Assembly (NCBI RefSeq): GCF_025567625.1
Contig: NZ_JAOQJC010000039.1
Coordinates: 1-64,000, forward strand
DNA from: Paenibacillus sp. J5C2022
GTDB lineage: Bacteria > Bacillota > Bacilli > Paenibacillales > Paenibacillaceae
Length of the DNA stretch: 64,000 nt
Direction: 5' to 3'
Part shown: positions 9,265 through 17,871 of the stretch, in pieces
Position numbering within the stretch: position 1 is the stretch's first letter
Layout: every line of letters starts with the position of its first letter
The notes under the pieces: model-generated
Seen by the model: the letters and a program-made list of their open reading frames with translations, nothing else
What the model was told of the DNA's origin: nothing
Databases searched by the model: none
Program-made: the position numbers and the translations under genes

Positions 9265-9627
9265 ATGAAATACCCTATCATCACTCAGTGTCCTGTATGC
9301 GACCATCGGCTGCATGCCGTCAAGCTGGAATGCGGACATTGCCGGACGACAATTGAGAACACATTTGAATTATCGAAGCTGGCTCTACTCTCGCCCGAAC
9401 AGCTCCATTTCGTCATCACCTTTCTAGTGAGCAGAGGCAACATCAAGGAAGTGGAGAAAGAGCTTGGCATATCTTACCCGACGGTGCGCGGCAAGCTCAA
9501 TGATATCATTACAGCCCTCGGATACGATACGAAGAAGAAGCCGGAAGTCGATGAGAAGAAGGTCATCTCCATGCTGGAGAATGGCGAAATCACCGCCGAC
9601 GAAGCGGTCAAAATGTTGAAGGAATGA
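9265..9627 (+). CDS. DUF2089 family zinc-ribbon/HTH protein
   Basis: The 120-residue protein starts with a zinc ribbon (C-P-V-C and C-G-H-C). It continues with a helix-turn-helix (ISYPTVRGKLNDIITALGY) and ends in a SHOCT-like tail (LENGEITADEAVKMLKE). This is the layout of DUF2089 proteins, thought to act as small transcriptional regulators. GAAAGGAGCG lies 6 bases before the ATG. It heads a three-gene operon and overlaps the next frame at its stop, so it probably controls the two downstream genes or is co-expressed with them. Confidence 0.85.
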   Translation: MKYPIITQCPVCDHRLHAVKLECGHCRTTIENTFELSKLALLSPEQLHFVITFLVSRGNIKEVEKELGISYPTVRGKLNDIITALGYDTKKKPEVDEKKVISMLENGEITADEAVKMLKE

Positions 9628-9644
9628 AAAAGGAGGAAGAAACG

Positions 9645-10073
9645 ATGAAAGAAGAAATCGGCAAAGTGCTGTCCATGGTGCAGGAGGGCAAAATTGATTC
9701 AGAAAAGGCTTCGGAGTTGATTGATGCGTTAAATGAGAAACAAACAACTCATGCAACGCAAACCGTACAGACGCTGGGGAAATCGGACTATTCCAGGAAA
9801 CTGTCAGCGGCATCCGGCGGTTACTTGGACAAAACGTTGAAAATAAGGGTAACCTCCCAAGAAAACGATAACGTCAACATCAATTTGCCGATAAAACTGG
9901 TAAAGGCCGTTCTCGGAGTAGGTCACAGCATTGCTTCCAATATCCCGCAGGCTGCGAAATATGTGAAGGATATCGATATCGATCTGCTGATCGATGCCAT
10001 CGAGAATGAGCTTGACGGGCAAATCATTGATGTCCGCTCCGGTGAAGAAACTGTCAGCGTCGTGATTGAGTGA
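9645..10073 (+). CDS. SHOCT-like domain protein (YvlB-N type)
   Basis: I choose the ATG at 9645 because AAAGGAGG precedes it, rather than the earlier in-frame ATG at 9624 that overlaps the DUF2089 stop. The first 40 residues (IGKVLSMVQEGKIDSEKASELIDAL) are a SHOCT-like helix pair that mirrors the tail of the preceding gene product. The C-terminal region (LKIRVTSQENDNVNINLPIKLV, then VRSGEETVSVVIE) is a beta-rich segment seen with DUF2089 partners. It probably takes part in a membrane-stress or envelope response, by analogy with yvl-type operons. Confidence 0.75.
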   Translation: MKEEIGKVLSMVQEGKIDSEKASELIDALNEKQTTHATQTVQTLGKSDYSRKLSAASGGYLDKTLKIRVTSQENDNVNINLPIKLVKAVLGVGHSIASNIPQAAKYVKDIDIDLLIDAIENELDGQIIDVRSGEETVSVVIE

Positions 10074-10079
10074 TGAATC

Positions 10080-10427
10080 ATGATGATTGTGAAGGTGAAG
10101 AGCGAGGAACACGCTTTTACGATTCCTGTCCCTTATACTATATTGCGCATGGGATGCGGCATACTGACTTCCAATCTCGTTCAGCGCAAAATGAAGGAAT
10201 GGCTGAGCTATGACCGACATGCGGGTGGGCACTCGAGCGTGAGCCGGGAGCATGGCTTCGATTCCGACAGCAGCCATATCGGTAATGAGCTGCTGCTGTC
10301 GCTTCTCGGAAGCCAAAGCACGAAGCAAGCGCTCCGGCAGCTCATTAAGGAGCTGCAGCGTTGCAAAGGAACGGTTCTGGTCAATGTCCACACTCAGGAC
10401 GGCACGAAAGTATTGATAAAACTATAG
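10080..10427 (+). CDS. Hypothetical protein of the DUF2089 operon
   Basis: The 115-residue protein starts 6 bases after the preceding stop with only a weak ribosome site, consistent with translational coupling. It has an N-terminal beta strand pair (MMIVKVKSEEHAFTIPVPY) and ends with VLVNVHTQDGTKVLIKL, similar in style to the tail of its neighbour. There is no signal peptide or clear membrane helix. I do not recognise the family; the operon position suggests it works with the SHOCT-like protein. Confidence 0.65.
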   Translation: MMIVKVKSEEHAFTIPVPYTILRMGCGILTSNLVQRKMKEWLSYDRHAGGHSSVSREHGFDSDSSHIGNELLLSLLGSQSTKQALRQLIKELQRCKGTVLVNVHTQDGTKVLIKL

Positions 10428-10439
10428 GCTTAGTTCCAA

Positions 10440-10463
10440 GGAGCCGTGTGCCTACACGACTCC
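10440..10463 (+). terminator. GGAGCCGTG-type hairpin after the DUF2089 operon
   Basis: The arms GGAGCCGTGT and ACACGACTCC pair around a short loop between convergent genes. The same hairpin sequence occurs at the two toxin loci (39111-39134 and 62457-62480), so it is a reused terminator or stem family in this genome. The T-rich tail is weak on both strands. Confidence 0.6.
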
Positions 10464-10495
10464 TGAGTACTTTCTTGAGGAAGAATTTTTTGGAT

Positions 10496-11296
10496 TCAAC
10501 GCAATTGCAGAACTTGCCCCGGCTTCACTTCCACTATGTCCTCATCTGCACTGAACCACACGGACAAGGCCGAAGGATTGTGCACGGACTCACCGGAGAC
10601 GGAGAAGCGCAAATTCCGCAGCGCTTTCCAATACAGGACGAGCTCTATATTGGTCGCATACCATATCCCTTCTTGCCCGCCTATCATTTCACCAAATCGT
10701 TCCAGTTCATCCCAATTGTGACGATCATGGAACTCGTAGCTGTGCCCCCACACATAGAGCAACGACATGGAAGAATGACGGGGCTGATCATCCAGGAAGC
10801 GCCTGCCACATTCCAGCATGTCCCGATGATGGCATGTCGGATGCCATTCTAGCGGATCTGCCGGCATGTTGAAGCTTCCGTGGCTTTTGGTTGTCCTCGC
10901 GTATTCGATGCCCAGAGCGGGCAGTAAAGCGACGACCTGTCCATTCCAATCGCCGTAAGGATACGACATCCCCTTAACCGGGTAGGAGGCAAGCCGTTCC
11001 AGCTCCCTGCGGTCCTGCACAATCTCATCCACGATTTTCTCTTTCGGGCATTTGGTCAGGAACGGATGTGTCACCGTATGGGCGGATATTTCGTGACCGG
11101 CATATAACTCCCCTACCTCTGAAGCTTCCACATAACCGGGTTTGCCGAGCAGACCGGAATTCAGATGGAATGCCCCTCGTATCCCGTACCGGTTCATTAT
11201 AGCTACCAATTGCCGGTCATGCTCCCTGCCGTCATCATAACTGAGAGTAAGCGCTTTTTTCTTCCCTTCCGGAAAACAATTCAATTGAACTTTCAT
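10496..11296 (-). CDS. Polysaccharide deacetylase family protein (CE4)
   Basis: The 266-residue protein carries the CE4/NodB signature: LTLSYDDG with the catalytic and metal-binding Asp pair, and SAHTVTHP with the H-x3-H metal ligands. SYPYGDWN lies further on, and a late LLYVWGHSYEF follows. It should hydrolyse N- or O-acetyl groups from a polysaccharide. No signal peptide is visible, so it may act inside the cell on imported oligosaccharides. GGAGGG precedes the ATG, which overlaps the end of the upstream glycosidase gene, so it is the last gene of the sugar-uptake operon. Confidence 0.85.
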   Translation of the reverse strand: MKVQLNCFPEGKKKALTLSYDDGREHDRQLVAIMNRYGIRGAFHLNSGLLGKPGYVEASEVGELYAGHEISAHTVTHPFLTKCPKEKIVDEIVQDRRELERLASYPVKGMSYPYGDWNGQVVALLPALGIEYARTTKSHGSFNMPADPLEWHPTCHHRDMLECGRRFLDDQPRHSSMSLLYVWGHSYEFHDRHNWDELERFGEMIGGQEGIWYATNIELVLYWKALRNLRFSVSGESVHNPSALSVWFSADEDIVEVKPGQVLQLR

Positions 11297-11297
11297 C

Positions 11298-14200
11298 TCA
11301 TCCCTCCGTTATGTCTGCAGAACCCGACAACGGGACTCCAATCGATTGATATACTGGAGCCGCTGTTGTATCACGGTCCGGCCATATCTGAAGCGTTATC
11401 TCATACCCTTCGCCATCTTGCCGGGCTTGAACCGTCAACCGCAGCGTTTGTAATTCCCCATTCGCATCATATTCGCCTTGCACATACGCGCTGCTGCCGT
11501 CATCGGCAATAACCATCCAATCTGTCTCATCCAAAGTAATGTCCAGCCCTTGCGGTTCGGCGTGTATGCGCACCTTATCCTTCTTCCCGGCGCCGCCTGA
11601 TTGAATATTCATATGAATCTTCTTGGCCTTATCTCCCATGAATTCCCCAATGTCCTCGGGTTCAATAAATCCATTGACTCGCAATTTACCCGAAGTTCCG
11701 CCTGTAATTCCAATAATAGTTGATTGTTCCGCCGATTGATAATAAAGATTATTTATAAGCCTCGTCCTGATATCGTAAAGTCCGGCGGGCAGTTGCACGG
11801 CAATGGAAATCGAACCATCTGCATTCGTTTCATATACGCTGTCGACCACCCCTGGCACTGGACTCAATGTTCCATCCGGGTTTATCCGGGAAAGCTGCCA
11901 TTGGATCGGTAGATGCTCAAGAGAGCCATAGCTGCCGTCCATCTCCTGATGCACCTGCGCTTGCAGCGTAAGCATGCCGCTGCCGTCATCGGCAATGCTG
12001 TAGGTACAAGTAACGGTTCCCTGTTCTTTGTTGACGACAAGCGTCCCATCAGCTTCCGTCTTCTTATAGAACCCTGTATCGTCTCCATCATATACCGCCT
12101 TGACCGTCACGCTCCGGGAATCCGAATCGGCGGAAGCGCCTTGATCGATCGTATATTCGAGCCTTGCTATACCTTGTTCATCGGTTAATGCCGTTCCCTT
12201 AAGATCGCCGTCTACGAGAAAGCCGACCCATTCATCCGCAAGAGGGGTGCCGTTCCCGGCTTTCAACGAAGCCTGCAGCCAGACGGCATCGCTATATACA
12301 CCGGAGACCGGCTGCATCTCCAGAACGGTAGACTCGCGTACCCATTGCATGGTGAGGAACTTGCCCGGAGCTTTGCCATCGCCGATGCCGCTTCCCCATT
12401 CTACCCATCCCCTTCTCAACCCGCCGTCATTCTCGTTCACCAGCAGCGAGAAGCTGATTACTCCCTCATGAAGATCAACCGGCAGCAATTCCGTCCACGG
12501 CAGCGCCAATTCGTATCTCGTCATATGCTGTTCCTCATCCCGCGTTACATGAAGTGCGCCGTCTGTCACCGGACCGCTCGCCACGCCTGAAGGAGTCAGC
12601 CAGCGATAAATCTGCGGTCCGTCCGGCGTCTGTGAGATCCCGTATTCATAATAGTTCACATCCTCCGCAGGCAGACCGTTCGAGATGGCGAATTGAATGC
12701 TGTCATTGTTCCAGATGTCCTTCCCGCTTGCCGGGAACGCGAACGTATCATCCTTTATTTCAGCCGTCAGATACAAATTGTCCCGATCGTAATTAAGCCA
12801 TACCTCGCCACTCAGATCATCAGCTCCGCCATAACCGCTCACACGCACCGTACCGCCGGATAAATCGATCGAAGCCGGCCTGGCGGTCACCTGTGAATCG
12901 GGAATGCCATCCAATAGCACCGTTTCAGCGTATATCGGATGATATGCTATATTGCCGGCGTAAGTAAAGAGCTTGTTGCCGCCGTATTTTACGGTCACGC
13001 TGGCGGGATAGCTTTGTCCGATTACGATATTCTCAAGCGGAATGTCGAACAAGCTGGACGAATCGGGCGGTACCGATTGGTTGATCGTCACATGCCCGGA
13101 ATAATCCCCCAACTGCCAATCCGCATCACTAATGTGCAGTTCATTGCGCTTCGATAAATTGGTGACTTTTATTGTCAACGACTTATTCTCCCCATCAGCG
13201 CTGTTCAGAACAGGACGGAGATGAATCTCACTGGCCGGACCAACGGCTACGCCATCGCGCAGCAATCCGATCCGGTCATTCCCGTACATGATCGTTCCAT
13301 TGAAGAGACGCGTTCCCGGTTCTTCCAATCCGTCTACCGTTACCGTCAACTCCGCAGGTTGCCCGCTGCCCGCATGAATGTCGTAAGTGCCGCCGTTCGC
13401 AAGCAGCGTGAAGTCCGCCGGCGAGGAAGCCGTATTGTTGGCCTGTATGCTGAACAGTACCTGTTCACCCGCTACCGCTTCTTCAGCATGAACGGCGAAC
13501 ATGGAATTCTCCTCAATGCCCTGAATGTCTCCTTTGACATAAAGAGGCTCGCCGTTCAGGCTAACATAGACGCGACCACGATAAGGCGTGTAGGTGTTCG
13601 AATTGCCCATCATATCGACAATCTGAATCGGGTCTTCGGTTAGAATCGCCGCATTAACGGGGGACAAGGACCATACCGTTCTAACCCGGTTGCCGGACTG
13701 ATCGAATACATAACTCTTTATATCGCCGCCTATTGATTCTTCCATCACAAATTCCGCTCCGGTTAGTTCTCTTGTCATGGCAGCATAGGCGGCGTATGCC
13801 GGTTTCGGAGTAAAGCTGCCCATCGGGTCCGCCGCATTGCGAAGCATGCCGAAGTTGTCTTCGTTATAATCGATACGCACGCCATCATTCACCAAGTCAT
13901 ACCAAAACGTCTTCTCGATTCCACTTGCAAGAGCAATGGCGTAATAACGCACCATATAATTGGCTTGCGTCAATTCATCGACGCCTCTGGTCGATTGAAA
14001 CGTCGGATAACCAAATTCGGTTGCCCATATCGGCATAAGCTCGCCATTATTGTATTGCCTGATGAGCGCCTTAATTTCCTCCACGGAATCTGCCAGACCT
14101 TCAGGGGAATCCGGGTAGCGATAAGGATGTATGGAGACGGCGTCCATGTATTGAAGCCCGCCGAGCTTGAACACTTCCTCGATCCAGTCCATCGCATCCT

Positions 14201-15890
14201 CGGAAGCAACGATGCCGATGACAGGGAAGTCAGGGTGCTGCGCTTTCACTGTTTCATACGTTTTCTTCAGCAGCTTATAGTAGTATTCCGGCTGAGAGTT
14301 AGCCGGACTGTTGCCTCTCTTGCCGAATCCACCGTTAAATTCGTTGTACGCTTCTGCGGCGATCAGCTGGTCACTGTACTGTTCGATGTAGGCTTCCACA
14401 TAATTCGCGAAGCCTTCTCTTCCATCATCGGTATAAGGGGTAGCGTTGTTATCGTAATAGGGATTGTTGAATCCGGATACGAACAGCATGTTAAGCCCAT
14501 ATTGATTCAGATCAGCCATATAATCGTCCGGCACGGGGCTGAAATCATACTCCCCCTTCGTCTTCTCCAGTACCCGCCATTCAATTCCATCCCTGATTGT
14601 TTTGGCACCAGCATATTGAATGAGCGGAACAGTATCTTTCTGTCCGCGGTGGAGATGCGTTGCCATGCCGAACGGAGACTCCTCCACTTCGGAGATATCG
14701 AACGGGGACAAGACGGCGAACGATGTCATTAATTCGATCGGCTCCAGACCTTCACCTCCGACGGAAGCTCGGAACGTAAAATATCCATAGCCGGCAAACG
14801 GAACCTCGATAATCGTGCTTCCGTTTTCGTTCACGGCGCTGCCTTGAGACACCCTGTCGCCTTGCATATTGTACACGGACCAAGCAATATCCGGCCTCAG
14901 GGTCGCCACTTGAAACTGGACTGGTTCATTGTCCAGGAACACATTGCCGATGCGGGTCTGCTCCAGCTGCGTTGAAGGAATGGCGGCAGATAGATAAGGC
15001 CCGTCGTTCGACCAATGATTTCCGCCGTTGCCGGCTTCGATCTTGTAAGTGAACGTTTTGTCCATATCCGATTCCGCAATCTCGCGATGCCATGTCGTAT
15101 CATTAACCGTTGCCACAAGCTTTCCGTTCTCGTAGACCCGATACCCGGTTACGCCATCGGAACCCTCGGCTTCGGACCAACTGACCCGAATGCCCTCCGC
15201 ATTCATTTGGGTGACTTGCACGCTGCTCCCTTCGGGCCAGGCAGGCGCGGACGCATCGACGCGCGATTCGGCAATTGACAGATAAGGCTGGTATGCCCCG
15301 TTTTCCTTGCTGTAAATGTGAATGAGAGCACCGCTATTGGCGTGCTGCGATAATCCGAAGCTGGCGACTTTGTCAGAAGCCATCTGGGCCTTCACGAATG
15401 AAGTGACATCGACCTCGATCCATTTCCAGGCAAGACCGACATTGACATTGGCCAAATAATGATCAAGGGTCGGTTTATAGGACCATGTGATCATTTCTTC
15501 CTCCCACGAGTCGTCCCCCGATCCGTACAATTGGAAATTGTACGGGCTTCCGTTCGGATTGACGATCTTCGCATACAGATTCAGCTTGGCCGATCCAATC
15601 TCGCCTTCGTAGCCGCTTAAATCAAATTTCATGTACGATTCGCGGGTATAATTGTCATCACCTGCCCAAGTCCGCACCTGCAGCGTCGGGTCGGTCCCAT
15701 AGTTTTGATTTGCGTTTGATCCGCTGTTGAGATAGGTGTCCGCCAACGGCAAGATTTGCATAACATCCGTTTCTGAAGCGTATGCTTTCATTCCCGCGCC
15801 GTAACCGCTGCACAACGTTAAAACAATTAAGACAATCAACCCACAATGTAAACCCTTCTTCGAATTCCAAGCACTTGCTCTCACATGCAT
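11298..15890 (-). CDS. Large secreted multidomain glycosidase (DNRLRE, GH-A-type core, CBM9-like)
   Basis: The 1530-residue protein has an N-terminal signal peptide (GLIVLIVLTLCSGYGAG). A DNRLRE-type carbohydrate-binding domain follows (residues 40-210), then a fibronectin III-like domain (210-300). The (beta/alpha)8 glycosidase core spans about 400-700: AYNEFN near residue 516 supplies the acid/base Glu and IWATEFGYPT near 625 the nucleophile, the clan GH-A pattern. A CBM9-like domain (about 1020-1210) and Ig-like domains close the protein. There is no SLH or LPXTG anchor, so it is probably released. The ATG at 15890 sits close to AAGGAG; GTG at 15884 has better spacing. It lies inside the ABC-transporter operon, so it probably produces the imported sugar. 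Confidence 0.82.
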   Translation of the reverse strand: MHVRASAWNSKKGLHCGLIVLIVLTLCSGYGAGMKAYASETDVMQILPLADTYLNSGSNANQNYGTDPTLQVRTWAGDDNYTRESYMKFDLSGYEGEIGSAKLNLYAKIVNPNGSPYNFQLYGSGDDSWEEEMITWSYKPTLDHYLANVNVGLAWKWIEVDVTSFVKAQMASDKVASFGLSQHANSGALIHIYSKENGAYQPYLSIAESRVDASAPAWPEGSSVQVTQMNAEGIRVSWSEAEGSDGVTGYRVYENGKLVATVNDTTWHREIAESDMDKTFTYKIEAGNGGNHWSNDGPYLSAAIPSTQLEQTRIGNVFLDNEPVQFQVATLRPDIAWSVYNMQGDRVSQGSAVNENGSTIIEVPFAGYGYFTFRASVGGEGLEPIELMTSFAVLSPFDISEVEESPFGMATHLHRGQKDTVPLIQYAGAKTIRDGIEWRVLEKTKGEYDFSPVPDDYMADLNQYGLNMLFVSGFNNPYYDNNATPYTDDGREGFANYVEAYIEQYSDQLIAAEAYNEFNGGFGKRGNSPANSQPEYYYKLLKKTYETVKAQHPDFPVIGIVASEDAMDWIEEVFKLGGLQYMDAVSIHPYRYPDSPEGLADSVEEIKALIRQYNNGELMPIWATEFGYPTFQSTRGVDELTQANYMVRYYAIALASGIEKTFWYDLVNDGVRIDYNEDNFGMLRNAADPMGSFTPKPAYAAYAAMTRELTGAEFVMEESIGGDIKSYVFDQSGNRVRTVWSLSPVNAAILTEDPIQIVDMMGNSNTYTPYRGRVYVSLNGEPLYVKGDIQGIEENSMFAVHAEEAVAGEQVLFSIQANNTASSPADFTLLANGGTYDIHAGSGQPAELTVTVDGLEEPGTRLFNGTIMYGNDRIGLLRDGVAVGPASEIHLRPVLNSADGENKSLTIKVTNLSKRNELHISDADWQLGDYSGHVTINQSVPPDSSSLFDIPLENIVIGQSYPASVTVKYGGNKLFTYAGNIAYHPIYAETVLLDGIPDSQVTARPASIDLSGGTVRVSGYGGADDLSGEVWLNYDRDNLYLTAEIKDDTFAFPASGKDIWNNDSIQFAISNGLPAEDVNYYEYGISQTPDGPQIYRWLTPSGVASGPVTDGALHVTRDEEQHMTRYELALPWTELLPVDLHEGVISFSLLVNENDGGLRRGWVEWGSGIGDGKAPGKFLTMQWVRESTVLEMQPVSGVYSDAVWLQASLKAGNGTPLADEWVGFLVDGDLKGTALTDEQGIARLEYTIDQGASADSDSRSVTVKAVYDGDDTGFYKKTEADGTLVVNKEQGTVTCTYSIADDGSGMLTLQAQVHQEMDGSYGSLEHLPIQWQLSRINPDGTLSPVPGVVDSVYETNADGSISIAVQLPAGLYDIRTRLINNLYYQSAEQSTIIGITGGTSGKLRVNGFIEPEDIGEFMGDKAKKIHMNIQSGGAGKKDKVRIHAEPQGLDITLDETDWMVIADDGSSAYVQGEYDANGELQTLRLTVQARQDGEGYEITLQIWPDRDTTAAPVYQSIGVPLSGSADITEG

Positions 15891-15918
15891 TCACTCCTTC
15901 AATGAAAGTAATGTAGAG

Positions 15919-16830
15919 CTAACCTTTTACCGAACCTAACATAATCCCTTTCACAAAATACTTTTGCAGCCAAGGATAAACCAGGACGATGGGGCCGATC
16001 GACAACAGCGCAATGGCAGAGCGGACGTTGTTCATCGCGAGTTGTGCCTGCCGTGTATTATTGTCGAACATCAAGTCGTTGCTGACATCGCTGACCGATG
16101 TAAGCATTTCCCGCATAATGACTTGTATGACGGTCAAATCACGGTCACGTATATAAATCATAGCGTCAAACCAGGCATTCCAATGTCCTACGGCTGCCCA
16201 TAACGCAATCGTTGCCAGCACAGGGGTAGAAACCGGGAGTATGATTTTGAACAAAAGCGTCATATATCCCGCCCCGTCCATAAACGCAGACTCCTCGATC
16301 GCAACATCCAGCGACATAAAATAATTCCGCATAATGATAATGCTGAACACGGCAACGGCTCCGGGAAGAATAAGCACCAGAAAATGATCCAGCAGCCCCA
16401 AGCTTCTTATGATCAAGTAAGTCGGGATCAAGCCTCCCCCGAAAAACATCGGAATAATGAAATAGGTCGTCAACCAGCCGCGGAACGGCAACTCTTTCTT
16501 CGCCAGCGGATAGGCTGCCAAAATCGTGAACAAGACCTCCAGTGCAGTACCAATAATCGTTCGCATGACAGAGTTCATATAAGGCCGGATAATTTCCCCT
16601 GAAGATAACAGAAATTGATACGCCTCAATGGACCAGCTCTGCGGCCAGAGGTGAAAACCAAGCGTCGTCGCTTCTCTTCCGTCGGAGAAGGACAACAGGA
16701 AAACTTGCCAGAATGGATAAAGGATCAATAGAACAAACATGACCATGCAAGCGCCATTCAAAATATCGAACCACCAACCCGGATGAAGGTTAAACCGGCT
16801 ATGCCTGTTGCCAAGCTGAACTTGTCTCAT
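15919..16830 (-). CDS. Carbohydrate ABC transporter permease (LplC/YtcP type)
   Basis: A six-helix inner-membrane permease. The EAA loop is EESAFMDGAGYMTLLFKIILP-like and contacts the ATPase, and the protein ends with KGIMLGSVKG, typical of LplC-family permeases. The ATG at 16830 overlaps the stop of the preceding permease and is preferred over an upstream TTG at 16866 that lacks a ribosome site. It pairs with the LplB-type permease and the LipO-type binding protein upstream. No ATPase gene is present locally; these systems commonly share a multi-sugar ATPase encoded elsewhere. Confidence 0.9.
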   Translation of the reverse strand: MRQVQLGNRHSRFNLHPGWWFDILNGACMVMFVLLILYPFWQVFLLSFSDGREATTLGFHLWPQSWSIEAYQFLLSSGEIIRPYMNSVMRTIIGTALEVLFTILAAYPLAKKELPFRGWLTTYFIIPMFFGGGLIPTYLIIRSLGLLDHFLVLILPGAVAVFSIIIMRNYFMSLDVAIEESAFMDGAGYMTLLFKIILPVSTPVLATIALWAAVGHWNAWFDAMIYIRDRDLTVIQVIMREMLTSVSDVSNDLMFDNNTRQAQLAMNNVRSAIALLSIGPIVLVYPWLQKYFVKGIMLGSVKG

Positions 16831-16831
16831 C

Positions 16832-17785
16832 TCACCACACCCCGTAGTCGTTGTATTTCCGGACAATTTGGTTTACCGTGACAAGAAGCACGATCCCTAC
16901 TATGTTTTTAAACAGTCCGACTGCGGCGGAATAGTCCATTCTGAACTCGACAAGCCCTGCCCGGTACACGTAAGTATCGATAATATCCGCAACCTCGTAC
17001 ACCAACGGACTATACAGATTAAGAACCTGGTCAAAGCCGCCGGACAGGATATGGCCAAGCCTTAACAGGAACAAAATCGTAATGACCGGCACAAGCGCAG
17101 GAAGCGTAATATGAATCATTTTGTGGAAACGGTTGGCGCCGTCCGACTCGGCCGCTTCGTATAGTTCCGGCGAGATCGATGTGATTGAAGCCAAATAGAT
17201 GATCGAAGCCCATCCGACCTCCTTCCAGGCATCTGAAATGAGCAGGATCGGGATAAAATACAACTTGCTCGATAAAAAGTTGATGGGATCTCCGCCGAAT
17301 AAAGTAATCACATAGTTGATAATGCCGCGTTCGGGAGAGAAAACTTCGACTACCATGCCCGCAATAATGACCCAGGACATGAAGTGCGGAAAATATGAAA
17401 TGCTTTGAACCGTCCGCTTAAAAGCAGATTTCGTAATTTCATTGATAAGCAAAGCGAACAGAATCGGGAACGTAAAGCCGACAATAAGTCTCAGCACACT
17501 AATGATGAGCGTATTGCGGAACGCACGCAAAAAAACGAAATCGTGAAACATCGTTTTGAAATGTGCAAATTGATTCCATGGGCTGTCCCAAATGCCGAGT
17601 CCGGGCTTGAAATCCTTGAATGCAATAACAACGCCGTACAACGGAGCGTAATGGAAAATGGCCAGGCTCAAAGCGGGCAGCAGCAAAAGAAGATACAGCG
17701 TTTTCATTTTTTTCATACGTTTCCAGACTTGTGCTCTTGATGCGTTCGGTTTCATCGAAGGAGTCGCTTCGGCTGGGTTAGCCAT
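16832..17785 (-). CDS. Carbohydrate ABC transporter permease (LplB type)
   Basis: The 317-residue integral membrane protein has the start typical of LplB-family permeases (YLLLLLPALSLAIFHYAPLYGVVIAFKDF) and an EAA loop (ELYEAAESDGANRFHKMIHITLP). It ends with ...VRKYNDYGVW, also typical of the family. GGTGGGGGC precedes the ATG. It lies 86 bp after the solute-binding protein gene, with a stem-loop in the gap, and its stop overlaps the next permease start. Confidence 0.92.
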   Translation of the reverse strand: MANPAEATPSMKPNASRAQVWKRMKKMKTLYLLLLLPALSLAIFHYAPLYGVVIAFKDFKPGLGIWDSPWNQFAHFKTMFHDFVFLRAFRNTLIISVLRLIVGFTFPILFALLINEITKSAFKRTVQSISYFPHFMSWVIIAGMVVEVFSPERGIINYVITLFGGDPINFLSSKLYFIPILLISDAWKEVGWASIIYLASITSISPELYEAAESDGANRFHKMIHITLPALVPVITILFLLRLGHILSGGFDQVLNLYSPLVYEVADIIDTYVYRAGLVEFRMDYSAAVGLFKNIVGIVLLVTVNQIVRKYNDYGVW

Positions 17786-17808
17786 GCCCCCACCGCCTTT
17801 CCTGCCTT

Positions 17809-17854
17809 GGGGAAGGGGTCATGCAAGCACGATGCAAGCACGTTCCCTTTCCCC
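17809..17854 (-). promoter_or_regulatory. Intercistronic stem-loop between binding protein and permease
   Basis: On the minus strand GGGGAAAGGG (17854-17845) can pair with CCCCTTCCCC (17818-17809) with one mismatch. The loop contains the tandem repeat ATGCAAGCACG twice (17821-17842, plus strand). Such stems after binding-protein genes stabilise the upstream message or attenuate read-through, giving more receptor than permease. Confidence 0.55.
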
Positions 17855-17871
17855 GCGGCTTTATATATGAC

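Noticed and set aside
13965..14732. A 255-codon plus-strand frame
   Set aside because: Antisense to the glycosidase core that contains the catalytic Glu motifs; it reflects GC bias at third positions.
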